Origin: Intestinimonas aquisgranensis
GTDB taxonomy: Bacteria; Bacillota; Clostridia; Oscillospirales; Oscillospiraceae
Direction of reading: 5' to 3'
Length of the DNA stretch: 64,000 nucleotides
Assembly: GCA_020687605.1 (NCBI GenBank)
Contig: JAJEQY010000004.1
Location: forward strand, 1-64,000
Shown piece by piece: positions 24,543 to 33,626 of this stretch. The first letter of the stretch is position 1, and the number at the start of each line of letters is the position of its first letter. Below the pieces are notes generated by a model. The model saw only the letters and a list, made by a program, of their open reading frames with translations, ran no database searches and was not told the origin of the DNA. Both the position numbers and the translations under genes were made by a program.

Positions 24543-25627
24543 CACTGAAAAAAGCCAACCTCCTGGTGGACAGCGTCAAGATGCTGCTGGTGATCGTGGT
24601 GGCACTGGTGCTGGTGACGGGAATCGTCTTTGCCGTCAGTTCGGAACCGTCCAACGCCCTCTATAACTTCTTCGTGGGACCGTTCCTCTCCCTGCGGCGG
24701 GTGGGCAATATCATTGAGGGCGCCTGCCCCCTGATCTTTACGGCGCTGGCCGTCATGATCATCTTCCGGGCCGGTCAGTTTTCCATGATCTCTGAGGGTG
24801 CCTTCTTTATGGGTGCTGCCATCGCTATGGCAGTCTCCATTGCCGTGCCCATGCCCACCGGGGTCCACACCCTGGTTTGTATCCTCTGTGCCGCCGCCGG
24901 CGGCGCCCTGGTGGCCTCCGTCCCCGCTTTCCTGAAAAAACTGTGGAGTGTCAGCGAAGTGGTGACCTCCATCATGCTCAACTATGTGGTCCAATACTTT
25001 GCCATCTATCTGGTGACTTACCACTTCCGTGAGATGCAGTCCTCCTCTCTGGCCTCTCTGAAACTGGCCGAGACCAGTCTGCTGCCCGGTATCCTGCCCG
25101 GCACCAACGTGCATCTGGGTGTGGTGATCGCCGTCGTCATGTGCGTGTTTTGCTGGTTCCTGATTTACCGGTCCCGGTTTGGCTATCAGCTGCGCATCAC
25201 TGGATGCAACCCCTCCTTTGCCCACTATGTGGGCCTGAAGGAGACCGGTGTTATGGTGGGCGCCCAGGTGATCGCCGGTGCCATCGCCGGTATGGGCGGC
25301 AGCATCGAGCTGCTGGGTATGTATACCCGCTTCAAGTGGACCGAGACTCCCGGCTATGGCTGGACCGGCATCGTGGTGGCCCTGCTGGCCAAGGACAACC
25401 CGCTGCTGGTGCCTTTGGCCGCTGCCTTCATCGCCTATATCAACACCGGAGCCAACATCATGGCCATGAACAGCGATGTGAGCAGCGAGATGGCTCAGAT
25501 CATCCAGGGTGTCATCATGCTCCTCATCGCCGCCGGTGCCCTGCTGCAGCGCTGGCGTCAGAAGCTCATCGACAAGGCTGCCGAACAGGAGCAGGCCGCT
25601 GCTGCCGCTGAGCAGGTCAAGGCGTAA
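24539..25627 (+). CDS. Nucleoside ABC importer permease 1
   Basis: 362-aa membrane permease of the BPD_transp_2 (RbsC/NupB-like) family, with about ten hydrophobic helices. Family motifs GAFFMGAAIAMA near residue 90 and the loop with FGYQLRITGCNPSFAHYVG, which contacts the ATPase, are present. ATGA overlap with the ATPase gene sets the start. The C-terminus is a short Ala/Glu/Gln-rich tail. Confidence 0.92.
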   Translation: MTLKKANLLVDSVKMLLVIVVALVLVTGIVFAVSSEPSNALYNFFVGPFLSLRRVGNIIEGACPLIFTALAVMIIFRAGQFSMISEGAFFMGAAIAMAVSIAVPMPTGVHTLVCILCAAAGGALVASVPAFLKKLWSVSEVVTSIMLNYVVQYFAIYLVTYHFREMQSSSLASLKLAETSLLPGILPGTNVHLGVVIAVVMCVFCWFLIYRSRFGYQLRITGCNPSFAHYVGLKETGVMVGAQVIAGAIAGMGGSIELLGMYTRFKWTETPGYGWTGIVVALLAKDNPLLVPLAAAFIAYINTGANIMAMNSDVSSEMAQIIQGVIMLLIAAGALLQRWRQKLIDKAAEQEQAAAAAEQVKA

Positions 25628-25639
25628 GGGGGTGCTGGT

Positions 25640-26566
25640 ATGTCTATCATTTTACAAAACATTTTCAGCACGGAATTCGTCTACATGTGGATCCGTGTGG
25701 TGACCCCCATTCTGCTGCCCGCTCTGGGCGGCGCCATCTGCAATCGGGCCGGCGTGGTCAATCTGGGCCTGGAGGGCATTATGCTCCTCTCCGCTCTGGC
25801 CGGTGTGCTGGGAAGCGCTTTTGGCGGAAATCTGCTGGCTGGACTGGCGGCTGGACTGGGCACAGCTCTGGTGGTAAGCCTGGTCTTTGCCTACTTCCAC
25901 CTGAACCTGAAGGCCAATGCCACCATCTGTGGTACCGCCATCAACACCTTTGCCTCCGGCTTTACGGTGCTGCTCCTCTTCACCATTACCGGTGAGAAGG
26001 GTACCAGCGCCTCCCTGAAGAGCTTTTCCTTTCCTACCGTCAACATCCCTCTGATCGAGGATATCCCTGTCATCGGCAAGATCCTCTCCGGGCATAACCT
26101 CATGACCTATGTGGCCCTGCTGGCTGTTTTGGTGGTTTGGTTCCTGCTCTACAAAATGCCGCTTGGCCTGCGGATTCGTTCTGTGGGCGAGAACCCCGAC
26201 GCTGCCTCCTCCGTGGGTGTCAACGTCCGCCGTACCCGCTATATCGCCATCCTTCTCTGCGGTGCCCTCACCGGTCTGGGCGGCATGTATATGTCTATGG
26301 GCTACCTGGGTATGTTCACCCGGGAGATGGTGGCCGGCCGTGGATTCATCGCCCTGGCCGCCGCCGCTATGGGACAGTCCACCCCCATAGGTGTGTTCCT
26401 GTCCTCCATGCTGTTTGCCTTCTTTGACGGCATGTCCAACACCCTTCAGCTGCTGGCGCTGCCCTCCCAGTTTATTGACATGCTGCCCTATCTGGCCACC
26501 ATCGGCGGCCTCACCGCTTACTCCATCCAGCGTGCCAGAAAGGCCAAGCGGCGTCTGGCAGTATAA
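25640..26566 (+). CDS. Nucleoside ABC importer permease 2
   Basis: 308-aa membrane permease, partner of permease 1 (NupC-like). Typical motifs are PILLPALGGAICNRAGVVNLGLEGIM read in parts near the N-terminus and LGLRIRSVGENPDAASSVGVNV in the coupling loop. About nine hydrophobic helices. GGGGGTGCTGGT precedes ATG 25640, 12 bases after permease 1. Together with the lipoprotein, ATPase and permease 1 it makes a complete importer. Confidence 0.92.
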   Translation: MSIILQNIFSTEFVYMWIRVVTPILLPALGGAICNRAGVVNLGLEGIMLLSALAGVLGSAFGGNLLAGLAAGLGTALVVSLVFAYFHLNLKANATICGTAINTFASGFTVLLLFTITGEKGTSASLKSFSFPTVNIPLIEDIPVIGKILSGHNLMTYVALLAVLVVWFLLYKMPLGLRIRSVGENPDAASSVGVNVRRTRYIAILLCGALTGLGGMYMSMGYLGMFTREMVAGRGFIALAAAAMGQSTPIGVFLSSMLFAFFDGMSNTLQLLALPSQFIDMLPYLATIGGLTAYSIQRARKAKRRLAV

Positions 26567-26589
26567 CATCAGGAAATGAGGAAAAAGAC

Positions 26590-27363
26590 ATGGATATGCT
26601 CAACAAGGACGAGATGACCCTGGGCAAGCGTCAGTACCACATCCACCTCCAGCCCGGCGATATCGGAGAGTATGTGCTCCTGCCTGGTGACCCCGCCCGC
26701 AGTGACCGGGTGGCGGCCTATCTGGATGACGTCTATCTGGCGGGCAATAACCGGGAGCACCGCACCTTCACCGGCTACTATAAGGGTGTGAAGGTCTCCG
26801 TGACCTCCACTGGTATGGGCTGCCCCTCCACCGCCATCGCCGCCGAGGAGCTCATCAACATCGGCGCCAAGTATCTGGTGCGCATCGGCAGCACCGCCGC
26901 CCTTCAGCCCGAGCTGAAGATCGGTGATCTGGTGATCTCCACCGGCTCCATGAAGAACGAGGGCACCTCCCGGTTCTATGTGCCCGACTGCTTCCCGGCG
27001 GTGCCCGACTTCGACTTCACCCGGGTCCTCATCGACACCGCCCGGGAGATGCAGCCCAGCCTGGGCTGCGGCGTCTACTACGGCATCAACGCCAGCGACG
27101 ACGCCTTCTACGGCGAGACGCCGGAGTGGATCCAGAAGCTCCACGACCTGGGCTGCCTGAACGTGGAGATGGAGAGCTCCGCGCTCTACACCGTCTGCCA
27201 CCGCAGAGGGGTGAAGGGCGCCATGATCTCTGCGGTATCCGGCAACCTGGTCCGCTCCGATGTGATCTACGAGAAGGAGAACACCGGTCTGGCCCAGGGC
27301 TGGGAGGACGAGATCAAGGTGGTCCTGGAGGCCATCTACCGGATCGACCAGAGCCGGCATTGA
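26590..27363 (+). CDS. Uridine phosphorylase-like enzyme (3rd of 3)
   Basis: 257-aa NP-I family phosphorylase with the most canonical active site of the three in this locus: YVLLPGDPARSDRVA for phosphate, TSTGMGCPSTAI, LVRIGSTAALQ, and an intact ribose-binding NVEMESSALY. It splits a nucleoside with phosphate to base and ribose-1-phosphate. The base-binding segment SDDAFYGETPEW differs from the Gln/Arg pair I know for E. coli Udp, so uridine specificity is not certain. AGGAAATGAGG precedes the start. Directly after the importer. Confidence 0.88.
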   Translation: MDMLNKDEMTLGKRQYHIHLQPGDIGEYVLLPGDPARSDRVAAYLDDVYLAGNNREHRTFTGYYKGVKVSVTSTGMGCPSTAIAAEELINIGAKYLVRIGSTAALQPELKIGDLVISTGSMKNEGTSRFYVPDCFPAVPDFDFTRVLIDTAREMQPSLGCGVYYGINASDDAFYGETPEWIQKLHDLGCLNVEMESSALYTVCHRRGVKGAMISAVSGNLVRSDVIYEKENTGLAQGWEDEIKVVLEAIYRIDQSRH

Positions 27364-27399
27364 GCTGTTTCCAGCAGAAAACAAGGAGCGTTTTGAAGC

Positions 27400-28347
27400 A
27401 TGAAGTATATTTTGATCGACGCCGACACCGGGATCGATGACTCCATTGCCATCCTGTTTGCCCTTAAGCGGAAGGATGTGCGGGTGGTGGGCATCACTAC
27501 TGGCTTCGGCAACACCAACGCCCGTCAGGCGGCCGACAACAGCCTGCGGCTCATCCAGCTCTCCGGTGTGGACTATGAGGTCCCTGTGGCGGTAGGCGCC
27601 ACCGGTCCGCTGGTGGGGGAGTGGGAGGGCCCTGTCCCTCACATCCACGGCCACAACGGCATCGGCGACGCCCAGATCCCCGCCTCGTCCCAGCAGCCTC
27701 TGGAAGAGGCGGCCTGTGACTTCATCATCCGTATGGCGAAGGAGTACGAGGGAAAGCTGACCCTGGTGACTCTGGGCCGGATGACCAATCTGGCTCTGGC
27801 CCTCCAGAAGGAGCCGGAGCTGCCCCGGCTGGTGAAAAACGTGGTCTTTATGGGCGGCACCTACCACGCTCCCGGCAACGTGACGCCGGTGGCGGAGGCC
27901 AACATCGCCGGCGACCCGGAGGCCGCCGACCAGGTGCTCCAGGCCGGCTTCGACATCACCATGGTGGGCCTGGACGTGACCCAGAAGGTCCGCCTGACAG
28001 CGGAGCACATCGAGAAGCTGGACAAATATGCCGCGCCGGAGAACCGTCCCATCGTGGACTACCTCAAGCAGGCCATGCCGCTCTACTTCCGGTTCAACCG
28101 CCAGCAGAACAACTGCCTGGACCACTGCCCGGTCCACGACCCCATGGCCATGCTGACCGTGGTGGACCCCTCCCTGGTCACCACGCGCCGGATGCCTGCC
28201 CGTGTGGAATGTGGCGGAAATTTCTGCCGCGGTATGGTGGTCACCGACCTGCGGGAGTACCCCATGGATGCCCAGTATCTGAACATCTGTGTGGATGTGG
28301 ACGGCCGGAAGGCCGTGGAAGAGCTGCTCACCACCTTCATGGACTAA
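27400..28347 (+). CDS. Nucleoside hydrolase (3rd of 3)
   Basis: 315-aa IU-type nucleoside hydrolase. Metal site DADTGIDDSIAIL near residue 6; Thr replaces the usual Pro in DxDPGxDDA, a common variant. IHGHNGIGD and AEANIAGDPEAADQV are further motifs. Releases free ribose, which fits the ribokinase encoded next. ACAAGGAGCG precedes ATG 27400. Confidence 0.9.
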   Translation: MKYILIDADTGIDDSIAILFALKRKDVRVVGITTGFGNTNARQAADNSLRLIQLSGVDYEVPVAVGATGPLVGEWEGPVPHIHGHNGIGDAQIPASSQQPLEEAACDFIIRMAKEYEGKLTLVTLGRMTNLALALQKEPELPRLVKNVVFMGGTYHAPGNVTPVAEANIAGDPEAADQVLQAGFDITMVGLDVTQKVRLTAEHIEKLDKYAAPENRPIVDYLKQAMPLYFRFNRQQNNCLDHCPVHDPMAMLTVVDPSLVTTRRMPARVECGGNFCRGMVVTDLREYPMDAQYLNICVDVDGRKAVEELLTTFMD

Positions 28348-28369
28348 GGGCGGAAAGGAGAGGTCAGAG

Positions 28370-29257
28370 ATGCGCGTACTGAACTTCGGCTCGCTGAACA
28401 TCGACTACGTCTATCAGGTAGACCACTTCGTCCAGCCCGGGGAGACCATGAGCTCCCTGTCCCTTCAGGTCAACTGCGGCGGAAAGGGCCTGAATCAATC
28501 GGTGGCCCTTGCCCGGGCCGGAGTGGAAGTCTGGCACGCCGGCTGCATCGGCCCTGAGGGGGAATTTCTGCGGGATAAGCTCATCTCCGCCGGAGTGAAC
28601 ACGACGTTTGTCCGTCAGGTGGAGGGGAGCACCGGCCACGCCATCATCCAGGTGGACCGGTCGGGGCAGAACAGTATCCTCCTCTACGACGGAGCCAACA
28701 GCCGCATCACCGAGCCCTTTGTGGCCGAAGTGTTGGAGCACTTCGGCCCTGGAGACGTGGTGCTGCTCCAGAATGAGACCAGCTGTGTGGGTTACATCAT
28801 GGACCGTGCGGCGGAGCGGGGCATGCGTATTGCACTCAATGCCGCTCCGGCCAACGAGAAGCTGAACGGTCTTCCCCTGGAGAAGCTCAGCTGGCTGCTG
28901 GTCAACGAGGTGGAGGGCGCCTTACTGGCCGGGACCGAGGACCCGGAGGAGATCGCCCGGGTACTGACCGCCCGCTATCCTGCGACCATGCTGGTCCTGA
29001 CCCTGGGGACTCAGGGCTCTCTGGCGGCCATGGGGGAGATGCGGGTCCGGATGCCGGCCCGGACGGTAAAAGCGGTGGACACCACCGCCGCGGGAGACAC
29101 CTTCACCGGCTACTTCCTCCGGGGCGTTCTGGACGAACGGAGCTTGGAGGAGTCCCTGGGCCTGGCGGCTGCTGCAAGCGCCCTGGCCGTGACCAGGGAG
29201 GGCGCCGCAGACGCTGTGCCTGCCTACGACGAGGCCGAGGCATTTTACCGCTCCTGA
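28370..29257 (+). CDS. rbsK: Ribokinase (PfkB family)
   Basis: 295-aa sugar kinase. N-terminal sugar-binding pattern GSLNIDYVYQV with GGKGLNQSVALARAG, and the C-terminal catalytic signature DTTAAGDTFTGYF with the base aspartate. Would phosphorylate the ribose released by the upstream nucleoside hydrolase to ribose-5-phosphate. GGAAAGGAGAGG precedes ATG 28370; a longer frame overlaps the hydrolase gene and was rejected. Last gene of the nucleoside unit, followed by a strong terminator. Exact sugar specificity is inferred from context. Confidence 0.87.
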   Translation: MRVLNFGSLNIDYVYQVDHFVQPGETMSSLSLQVNCGGKGLNQSVALARAGVEVWHAGCIGPEGEFLRDKLISAGVNTTFVRQVEGSTGHAIIQVDRSGQNSILLYDGANSRITEPFVAEVLEHFGPGDVVLLQNETSCVGYIMDRAAERGMRIALNAAPANEKLNGLPLEKLSWLLVNEVEGALLAGTEDPEEIARVLTARYPATMLVLTLGTQGSLAAMGEMRVRMPARTVKAVDTTAAGDTFTGYFLRGVLDERSLEESLGLAAAASALAVTREGAADAVPAYDEAEAFYRS

Positions 29258-29281
29258 GTGTGGGCCAATCATCACAACCAA

Positions 29282-29326
29282 AACGCGGCGCGTCCGGGGT
29301 GTTCCCCAGGCGCGCCGCGTTCTTTT
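29282..29326 (+). terminator. Terminator of the nucleoside operon
   Basis: Eleven-base stem AACGCGGCGCG (29282-29292) / CGCGCCGCGTT (29311-29321) with an inner CCGGGG/CCCC pairing and TCTTTT after it. Confidence 0.88.
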
Positions 29327-29940
29327 CAAGCGGAAGTTCGATTGTTGGCATGGGTGGGAAAGCCGATGAGAAAACCCACGCAGCCGGAGACAAAGTCACG
29401 GAACTGGACCACCGTGGCACTGACGGAGTCGGAGGCCAGAAGCTGACTGCCCGAAGCCCCCATGTTCCGGAGAATCAGCAGGACCAGCAGGCAGAAAAGG
29501 CCGATGACTGTGGCTGTGGACACCTGGAGACAGTTGGTATCCGGGAGCCAGGCCGGAAGAGAAGGGGAGGGGGTGGATTGGGTACCGCCGCTTTCCAGAG
29601 CGGTATCCTCAGCTGTAAAGCCGATCTGGCTCTTGGGAGCACTGACCTCACTCCCCGCCTGGGCAGCAGTTGTCAATGCAGCAGGAGCCGATACCATCTC
29701 TGTCTGGACGGAGGAGCGATTGACAAAGTTGGCACTGAGGAAATAGCCGAAAATGGCGGCGGAAGAGGTACGTATGATGACGTCGATGTCGCCGACCGCC
29801 GGATTGACTTCAGAGGGAAAGAAAATACTGTAAGCGGACTGGAGAAGCAGAAGCACCATGAACAGCAGCAGACTCTTGTCTACGGGATGAATCCTGGCCA
29901 GTCCGGCCCGCAGCGTGACCAAACAGGAGCGCATGGACAT
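29326..29940 (-). CDS. Uncharacterised membrane protein
   Basis: 204-aa protein I do not recognise. A hydrophobic helix near residues 25-45 (SLLLFMVLLLLQSAYSIFF) is followed by a polar central region rich in Ala, Ser and Thr, then a second helix (VIGLFCLLVLLIL) and a third weaker one at the C-terminus. ATG 29940 was chosen because AAGGAAGTGATCCC precedes it. Convergent with the ribokinase gene, sharing its terminator region, and divergent from yfmF. Confidence 0.65.
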   Translation of the reverse strand: MSMRSCLVTLRAGLARIHPVDKSLLLFMVLLLLQSAYSIFFPSEVNPAVGDIDVIIRTSSAAIFGYFLSANFVNRSSVQTEMVSAPAALTTAAQAGSEVSAPKSQIGFTAEDTALESGGTQSTPSPSLPAWLPDTNCLQVSTATVIGLFCLLVLLILRNMGASGSQLLASDSVSATVVQFRDFVSGCVGFLIGFPTHANNRTSA

Positions 29941-30055
29941 TGGGATCACTTCCTTACAAACCCATTCTATGCCGGAAAAGGAAGCTGTGCGACGGGCTGC
30001 CAAAGGGCTTCGGCAAAGAGCGGACGGGCCGAGCGGGGAGATTTTTGTTTTAAGG

Positions 30056-30084
30056 GTGTCAAAGCGGGAAAAATATAGTATAAT
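30056..30084 (+). promoter_or_regulatory. Promoter of the yfmF operon
   Basis: GTGTCA (30056-30061), 17 bases, TATAAT (30079-30084), 45 bases before yfmF. Confidence 0.68.
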
Positions 30085-30128
30085 GAGACCTGCGTGAAGA
30101 AACCCTACCAAGGAAAGGAAGGTCAGAT

Positions 30129-31415
30129 ATGACCCAAGTGACCCACAGGGAATTGCTGCCCGGCGTCCGTTTGACGGCGGTGCAGACCAATAAATTCAAA
30201 AGCAATCTGCTCTCCATTACCCTTATGGCTCCGCTGGATGCCAAAACCGCGTCGGCCAACGCTCTCCTGCCCTATGTCCTCCGCCGGGGCACCCGGGAGC
30301 ATCCCGACATGGAGTCCCTCTCCGCCGCTCTGGATGAGCTCTACGGCGGCTCCATCGAGCCTGCCGTACGTAAGAAGGGAGAGGCCCAGGGCGTCGGCTT
30401 TGTCGGCAGCTTCCTAGACGACGCCTACGCCCTGGACGATGCCCACATCCTAGAGCAGGCCGCCAGCCTAATGGGGGAGGTGCTGCTGTGCCCCGCCACC
30501 GAGAAGGGCGGTTTTAAAAAGGAGTATGTGGAGGGGGAGCGGAGCAACCTGGTGGACCGCATCCAGGCCCAGGTGAACGAGAAGCGCTCCTACTCCCTCC
30601 TGCGCCTCACCCAGGAGATGTGCGCCGGGGAGCCCTATGGTGTGGACCGGCTGGGCGATGAGAAAAGCGCCGCCGCCATCACGGCGGAGGGACTGTGGGA
30701 GCGCTATCAGGCTCTCCTGGCCCACGCCCCGGTGGAGCTCTACTACTGCGGCAGCGCCGACGCCGACCGGGTGGCCGCCGCCCTCACCGCCGCCCTGGAC
30801 GGCCTGCCCCGGGCGGGGGAGCTGGAGGAGCCCGACCACAGTGTTCAGGATAACGCCACCCAGGACCAGCCCCGGCTGGTCACCGAGTCTCTGGATGTGA
30901 CCCAGGGCAAGCTGGCTCTGGGCTTCCGCACGGGCGGCGCCTGCGTGTGGGAGGAGGACTACCCGGCTCTGCTGGTGTTCAACGCCCTCTACGGCGGCAC
31001 TCCCACCTCCAAGCTTTTCCTCAACGTCCGGGAGAAGCTCTCCCTGTGCTACTTTGCCAGCTCCATGCTGGAAAAGTTCAAGGGGGTCATGGTGGTCTCT
31101 TCCGGCATCGAGTTTGGAAACTATGAGAAGGCCAAGACCGAGATCCTGGCCCAGCTGGACAACTGCCGCACCGGAGCCTTTGAGGACTGGGAGCTGGAAG
31201 GTGCCCGGCGGGCCGTGATCAGCGCTCTGCGTGCCACTATGGACGCCCAGGGCCGGCTGGAGGATTACTGGATGGGCCAGGCGGTGGCCGGCCTGGAGGA
31301 GCCCCCCCAGGACCTGGTGGACCGGGTGGAGGCTGTCACCCGGGAGCAGGTGGTGGCGGTGGCCGGAAAAATGGAGCTGGACACCATCTATTTCCTCAAG
31401 GGCAAGGAGGACTGA
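30129..31415 (+). CDS. yfmF: M16-family peptidase-like protein YfmF
   Basis: 428-aa pitrilysin-fold (M16) protein of the YfmF type, linked in Bacillus to the EF-P 5-aminopentanol modification pathway. The zinc motif HxxEH expected near residues 50-60 is absent (the region reads LLPYVLRRGTREHP), so it should be the inactive partner. The C-terminal M16C half is clear (LGFRTGG, YGGTPTSKLFLNVREKLSLCYFASS). ATG 30129 follows AAGGAAGG. Four bases separate it from the catalytic partner gene yfmH. Confidence 0.88.
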   Translation: MTQVTHRELLPGVRLTAVQTNKFKSNLLSITLMAPLDAKTASANALLPYVLRRGTREHPDMESLSAALDELYGGSIEPAVRKKGEAQGVGFVGSFLDDAYALDDAHILEQAASLMGEVLLCPATEKGGFKKEYVEGERSNLVDRIQAQVNEKRSYSLLRLTQEMCAGEPYGVDRLGDEKSAAAITAEGLWERYQALLAHAPVELYYCGSADADRVAAALTAALDGLPRAGELEEPDHSVQDNATQDQPRLVTESLDVTQGKLALGFRTGGACVWEEDYPALLVFNALYGGTPTSKLFLNVREKLSLCYFASSMLEKFKGVMVVSSGIEFGNYEKAKTEILAQLDNCRTGAFEDWELEGARRAVISALRATMDAQGRLEDYWMGQAVAGLEEPPQDLVDRVEAVTREQVVAVAGKMELDTIYFLKGKED

Positions 31416-31419
31416 TACC

Positions 31420-32700
31420 ATGGAGACCAAGGAATATACCCGCATCGGAGAGAAGCTCTACCATACCCAGCTGGACAACGGGCTTCACATCTACGTGGAT
31501 GTGAAGCCGGAGTTTTCCAAGAGCTTTGCCTTTTTTGCCACCAACTACGGCGGCATGGATATGCGCTTCCAACTGAACGGCGCCTGGCACGACACCCCCG
31601 CCGGGGTGGCCCACTTCCTGGAGCACAAGATGTTTGACACCAAGGACGGCAACGCCCTCCAAGACCTGGCCGCCAACGGGGCCAGCCCCAACGCCTTCAC
31701 CTCCACCGACATCACCGGCTACTACTTTGAGAGCACGGAGAAGTTTGAAGAGAATCTGAAGATCCTTCTTTCCTTCGTCTCTGTGCCTTATTTCACACCT
31801 GAGAGCGTGGACAAGGAGCAGGGCATCATCGGTCAGGAAATCCGCATGGTGGAGGATGATCCCCAGAACCAGGTTTTTTACGGTATGCTGGAGGCCCTTT
31901 ACGCCTACAACCCCGTCCGGGTGAGCATCGCCGGTACGGTGGAGTCCATTGCCGAGATCACCGCCGATACCCTGTATGCCTGCCACGCCGCCTTCTATAA
32001 CCCGGGAAATATGACCCTGTGTGTCTGCGGCAATGTGGACCCCGAGCGGGTGCGGGAGATTGCGCTGGAGATCCTTCCCAAGGAGGGCATCACCGACATT
32101 CCCCGGGACTACGGCCAGCCCGAGTCCGAGGGCGCCTTCCGGCCGGAGACCGTCCAGTCCATGGCGGTGTCCACCCCCATCTTCCAGCTGGGCTGGAAGG
32201 CCGACCCCGCCCCCAAAGGCGAGGCCCACATGCGTCAGCAGTTCCTGGGCGAGCTGGCCTGCGAGGCTGTCTTCGGCACCTCCACGCCCCTTTACGCCCG
32301 GCTGTACAGTCAGGGCTTGGTGAACCAGAGCTTTAGCTACGGCTACGAGGCCTATCCCCAGTGCGCCATGCTCACCGTGGGCGGCGAGAGCCGGGACCCC
32401 AGGGCGGTGCGCCAGGCCATTGCCGACGAGGTGGAGCGCATCGGCCGGGAGGGACTGGACCCTGCCCTCTTTGGACGCATCAAGAAGGGTGTTTACGGTG
32501 CCAAGGTCCGTGGCCTCAACTCTTTTGAAAATATCTGCATCGGCTTGGCCCAGAGCCACTTCGCCGGTGAGGAGTATTTCCGGTTCCCGGAGGTCTTTGA
32601 GGCCATCGGAAAGGCCGATGTGGAGGATGTGGTCCGGCGGTGGATGACCCCGGAGCGCACCGGACTGTCCATCGTCCTCCCCAAGGAGGAGCAGGCATGA
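31420..32700 (+). CDS. yfmH: M16-family zinc peptidase YfmH
   Basis: 426-aa M16 peptidase with the inverted zinc motif H65-x2-E68-H69 (HFLEH) and a distal glutamate region (EQGIIGQEIRMVEDDP). Forms the likely catalytic half of a YfmF-YfmH pair. ATG 31420 was chosen because AAGGAGG (31404-31410) precedes it; a longer frame lies inside yfmF. Its stop overlaps lgt in an ATGA. Confidence 0.9.
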   Translation: METKEYTRIGEKLYHTQLDNGLHIYVDVKPEFSKSFAFFATNYGGMDMRFQLNGAWHDTPAGVAHFLEHKMFDTKDGNALQDLAANGASPNAFTSTDITGYYFESTEKFEENLKILLSFVSVPYFTPESVDKEQGIIGQEIRMVEDDPQNQVFYGMLEALYAYNPVRVSIAGTVESIAEITADTLYACHAAFYNPGNMTLCVCGNVDPERVREIALEILPKEGITDIPRDYGQPESEGAFRPETVQSMAVSTPIFQLGWKADPAPKGEAHMRQQFLGELACEAVFGTSTPLYARLYSQGLVNQSFSYGYEAYPQCAMLTVGGESRDPRAVRQAIADEVERIGREGLDPALFGRIKKGVYGAKVRGLNSFENICIGLAQSHFAGEEYFRFPEVFEAIGKADVEDVVRRWMTPERTGLSIVLPKEEQA

Positions 32701-33626
32701 CCAGGACCGTCCTTTTTCCCGGCTTGGGTCTGGAGTTCCACCTCAACCGGGTGGCCTTCGAGCTCTTTGGCCTGCCCATCTATTGGTATGGCGTCATCAT
32801 CGCCTGCGGCTTTTTGCTGGCGGTGGTCTTCTGTTATAAAATGGCGCCTCGGTTCGGCATCAAACCCGATGATATCATTGACCTGCTGTTTTTCGACGTG
32901 CCCCTGGCCATCATCGGAGCCCGGCTCTACTATGTCATCTTCTACCTGGATCTCTACCGGAACGAAGACGGGAGCTTCGACTTCCTGGAGATGCTGGACA
33001 TCCGGGACGGAGGTCTGGCCATCTACGGCGGCGTGATCGCGGCGGTCCTCACCCTCATTGTCTTCTGTCGGGTGAAAAAGATCAACTTCTTCGCCTTTGC
33101 CGACGTAGGGGTCTTCGGCCTCCTCATCGGCCAGTGTGTGGGCCGCTGGGGCAACTTCATGAATGTGGAGGCCTACGGCGGACCCACCGACCTGCCCTGG
33201 CGCATGGGCATCGACGCCTATGTGAACGGCGCCTGGCAGTACATGGAGGTCCATCCCACCTTCCTCTACGAGTCGCTGTGGAACCTGCTGGGCTTCCTGC
33301 TGCTGCTCGTGGTGGTGATCAAAGGGAAGCGCCGCTTCGACGGTCAGATCATGTGGAGCTACTTTCTGTGGTACGGATTCGGGCGGGGAATCATCGAGGG
33401 CCTGCGCACCGACAGCCTCTATTTCTTCCATACCCCCATCCGTGTGTCCCAGGTGCTGGGCTTTGCCTCGGCTTTGGTGGCGGCGGGCTTTTTGATCTAT
33501 CATCTTTTTGTACGGCGTCATAAGCCGGAAGAACTTTACGTCAATCGGCTCCGGGCGGCCAAAGAGGCCCGCCGGGCGGAACACAACGAAAAGGAGGAGG
33601 ACGAGCATGGCGGCGACGGTCATTGA
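32697..33626 (+). CDS. lgt: Prolipoprotein diacylglyceryl transferase
   Basis: 309-aa integral membrane enzyme that attaches diacylglycerol to the lipobox cysteine of prolipoproteins such as PotD and BMP here. The signature is seen as GRWGNFMNVEAYGG (family GRxGNFxNxE), with HPTFLYESLWN later. Several hydrophobic helices. ATGA overlap with yfmH fixes the start. The C-terminal tail is unusually charged (EARRAEHNEKEEDE). Overlaps folD by 20 bases. Confidence 0.94.
   Translation: MTRTVLFPGLGLEFHLNRVAFELFGLPIYWYGVIIACGFLLAVVFCYKMAPRFGIKPDDIIDLLFFDVPLAIIGARLYYVIFYLDLYRNEDGSFDFLEMLDIRDGGLAIYGGVIAAVLTLIVFCRVKKINFFAFADVGVFGLLIGQCVGRWGNFMNVEAYGGPTDLPWRMGIDAYVNGAWQYMEVHPTFLYESLWNLLGFLLLLVVVIKGKRRFDGQIMWSYFLWYGFGRGIIEGLRTDSLYFFHTPIRVSQVLGFASALVAAGFLIYHLFVRRHKPEELYVNRLRAAKEARRAEHNEKEEDEHGGDGH

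Noticed and set aside
30129..32700. Mitochondrial-type processing peptidase pair
   Set aside because: Only the second protein has HxxEH, and the pair order and sequence match YfmF/YfmH of Firmicutes.
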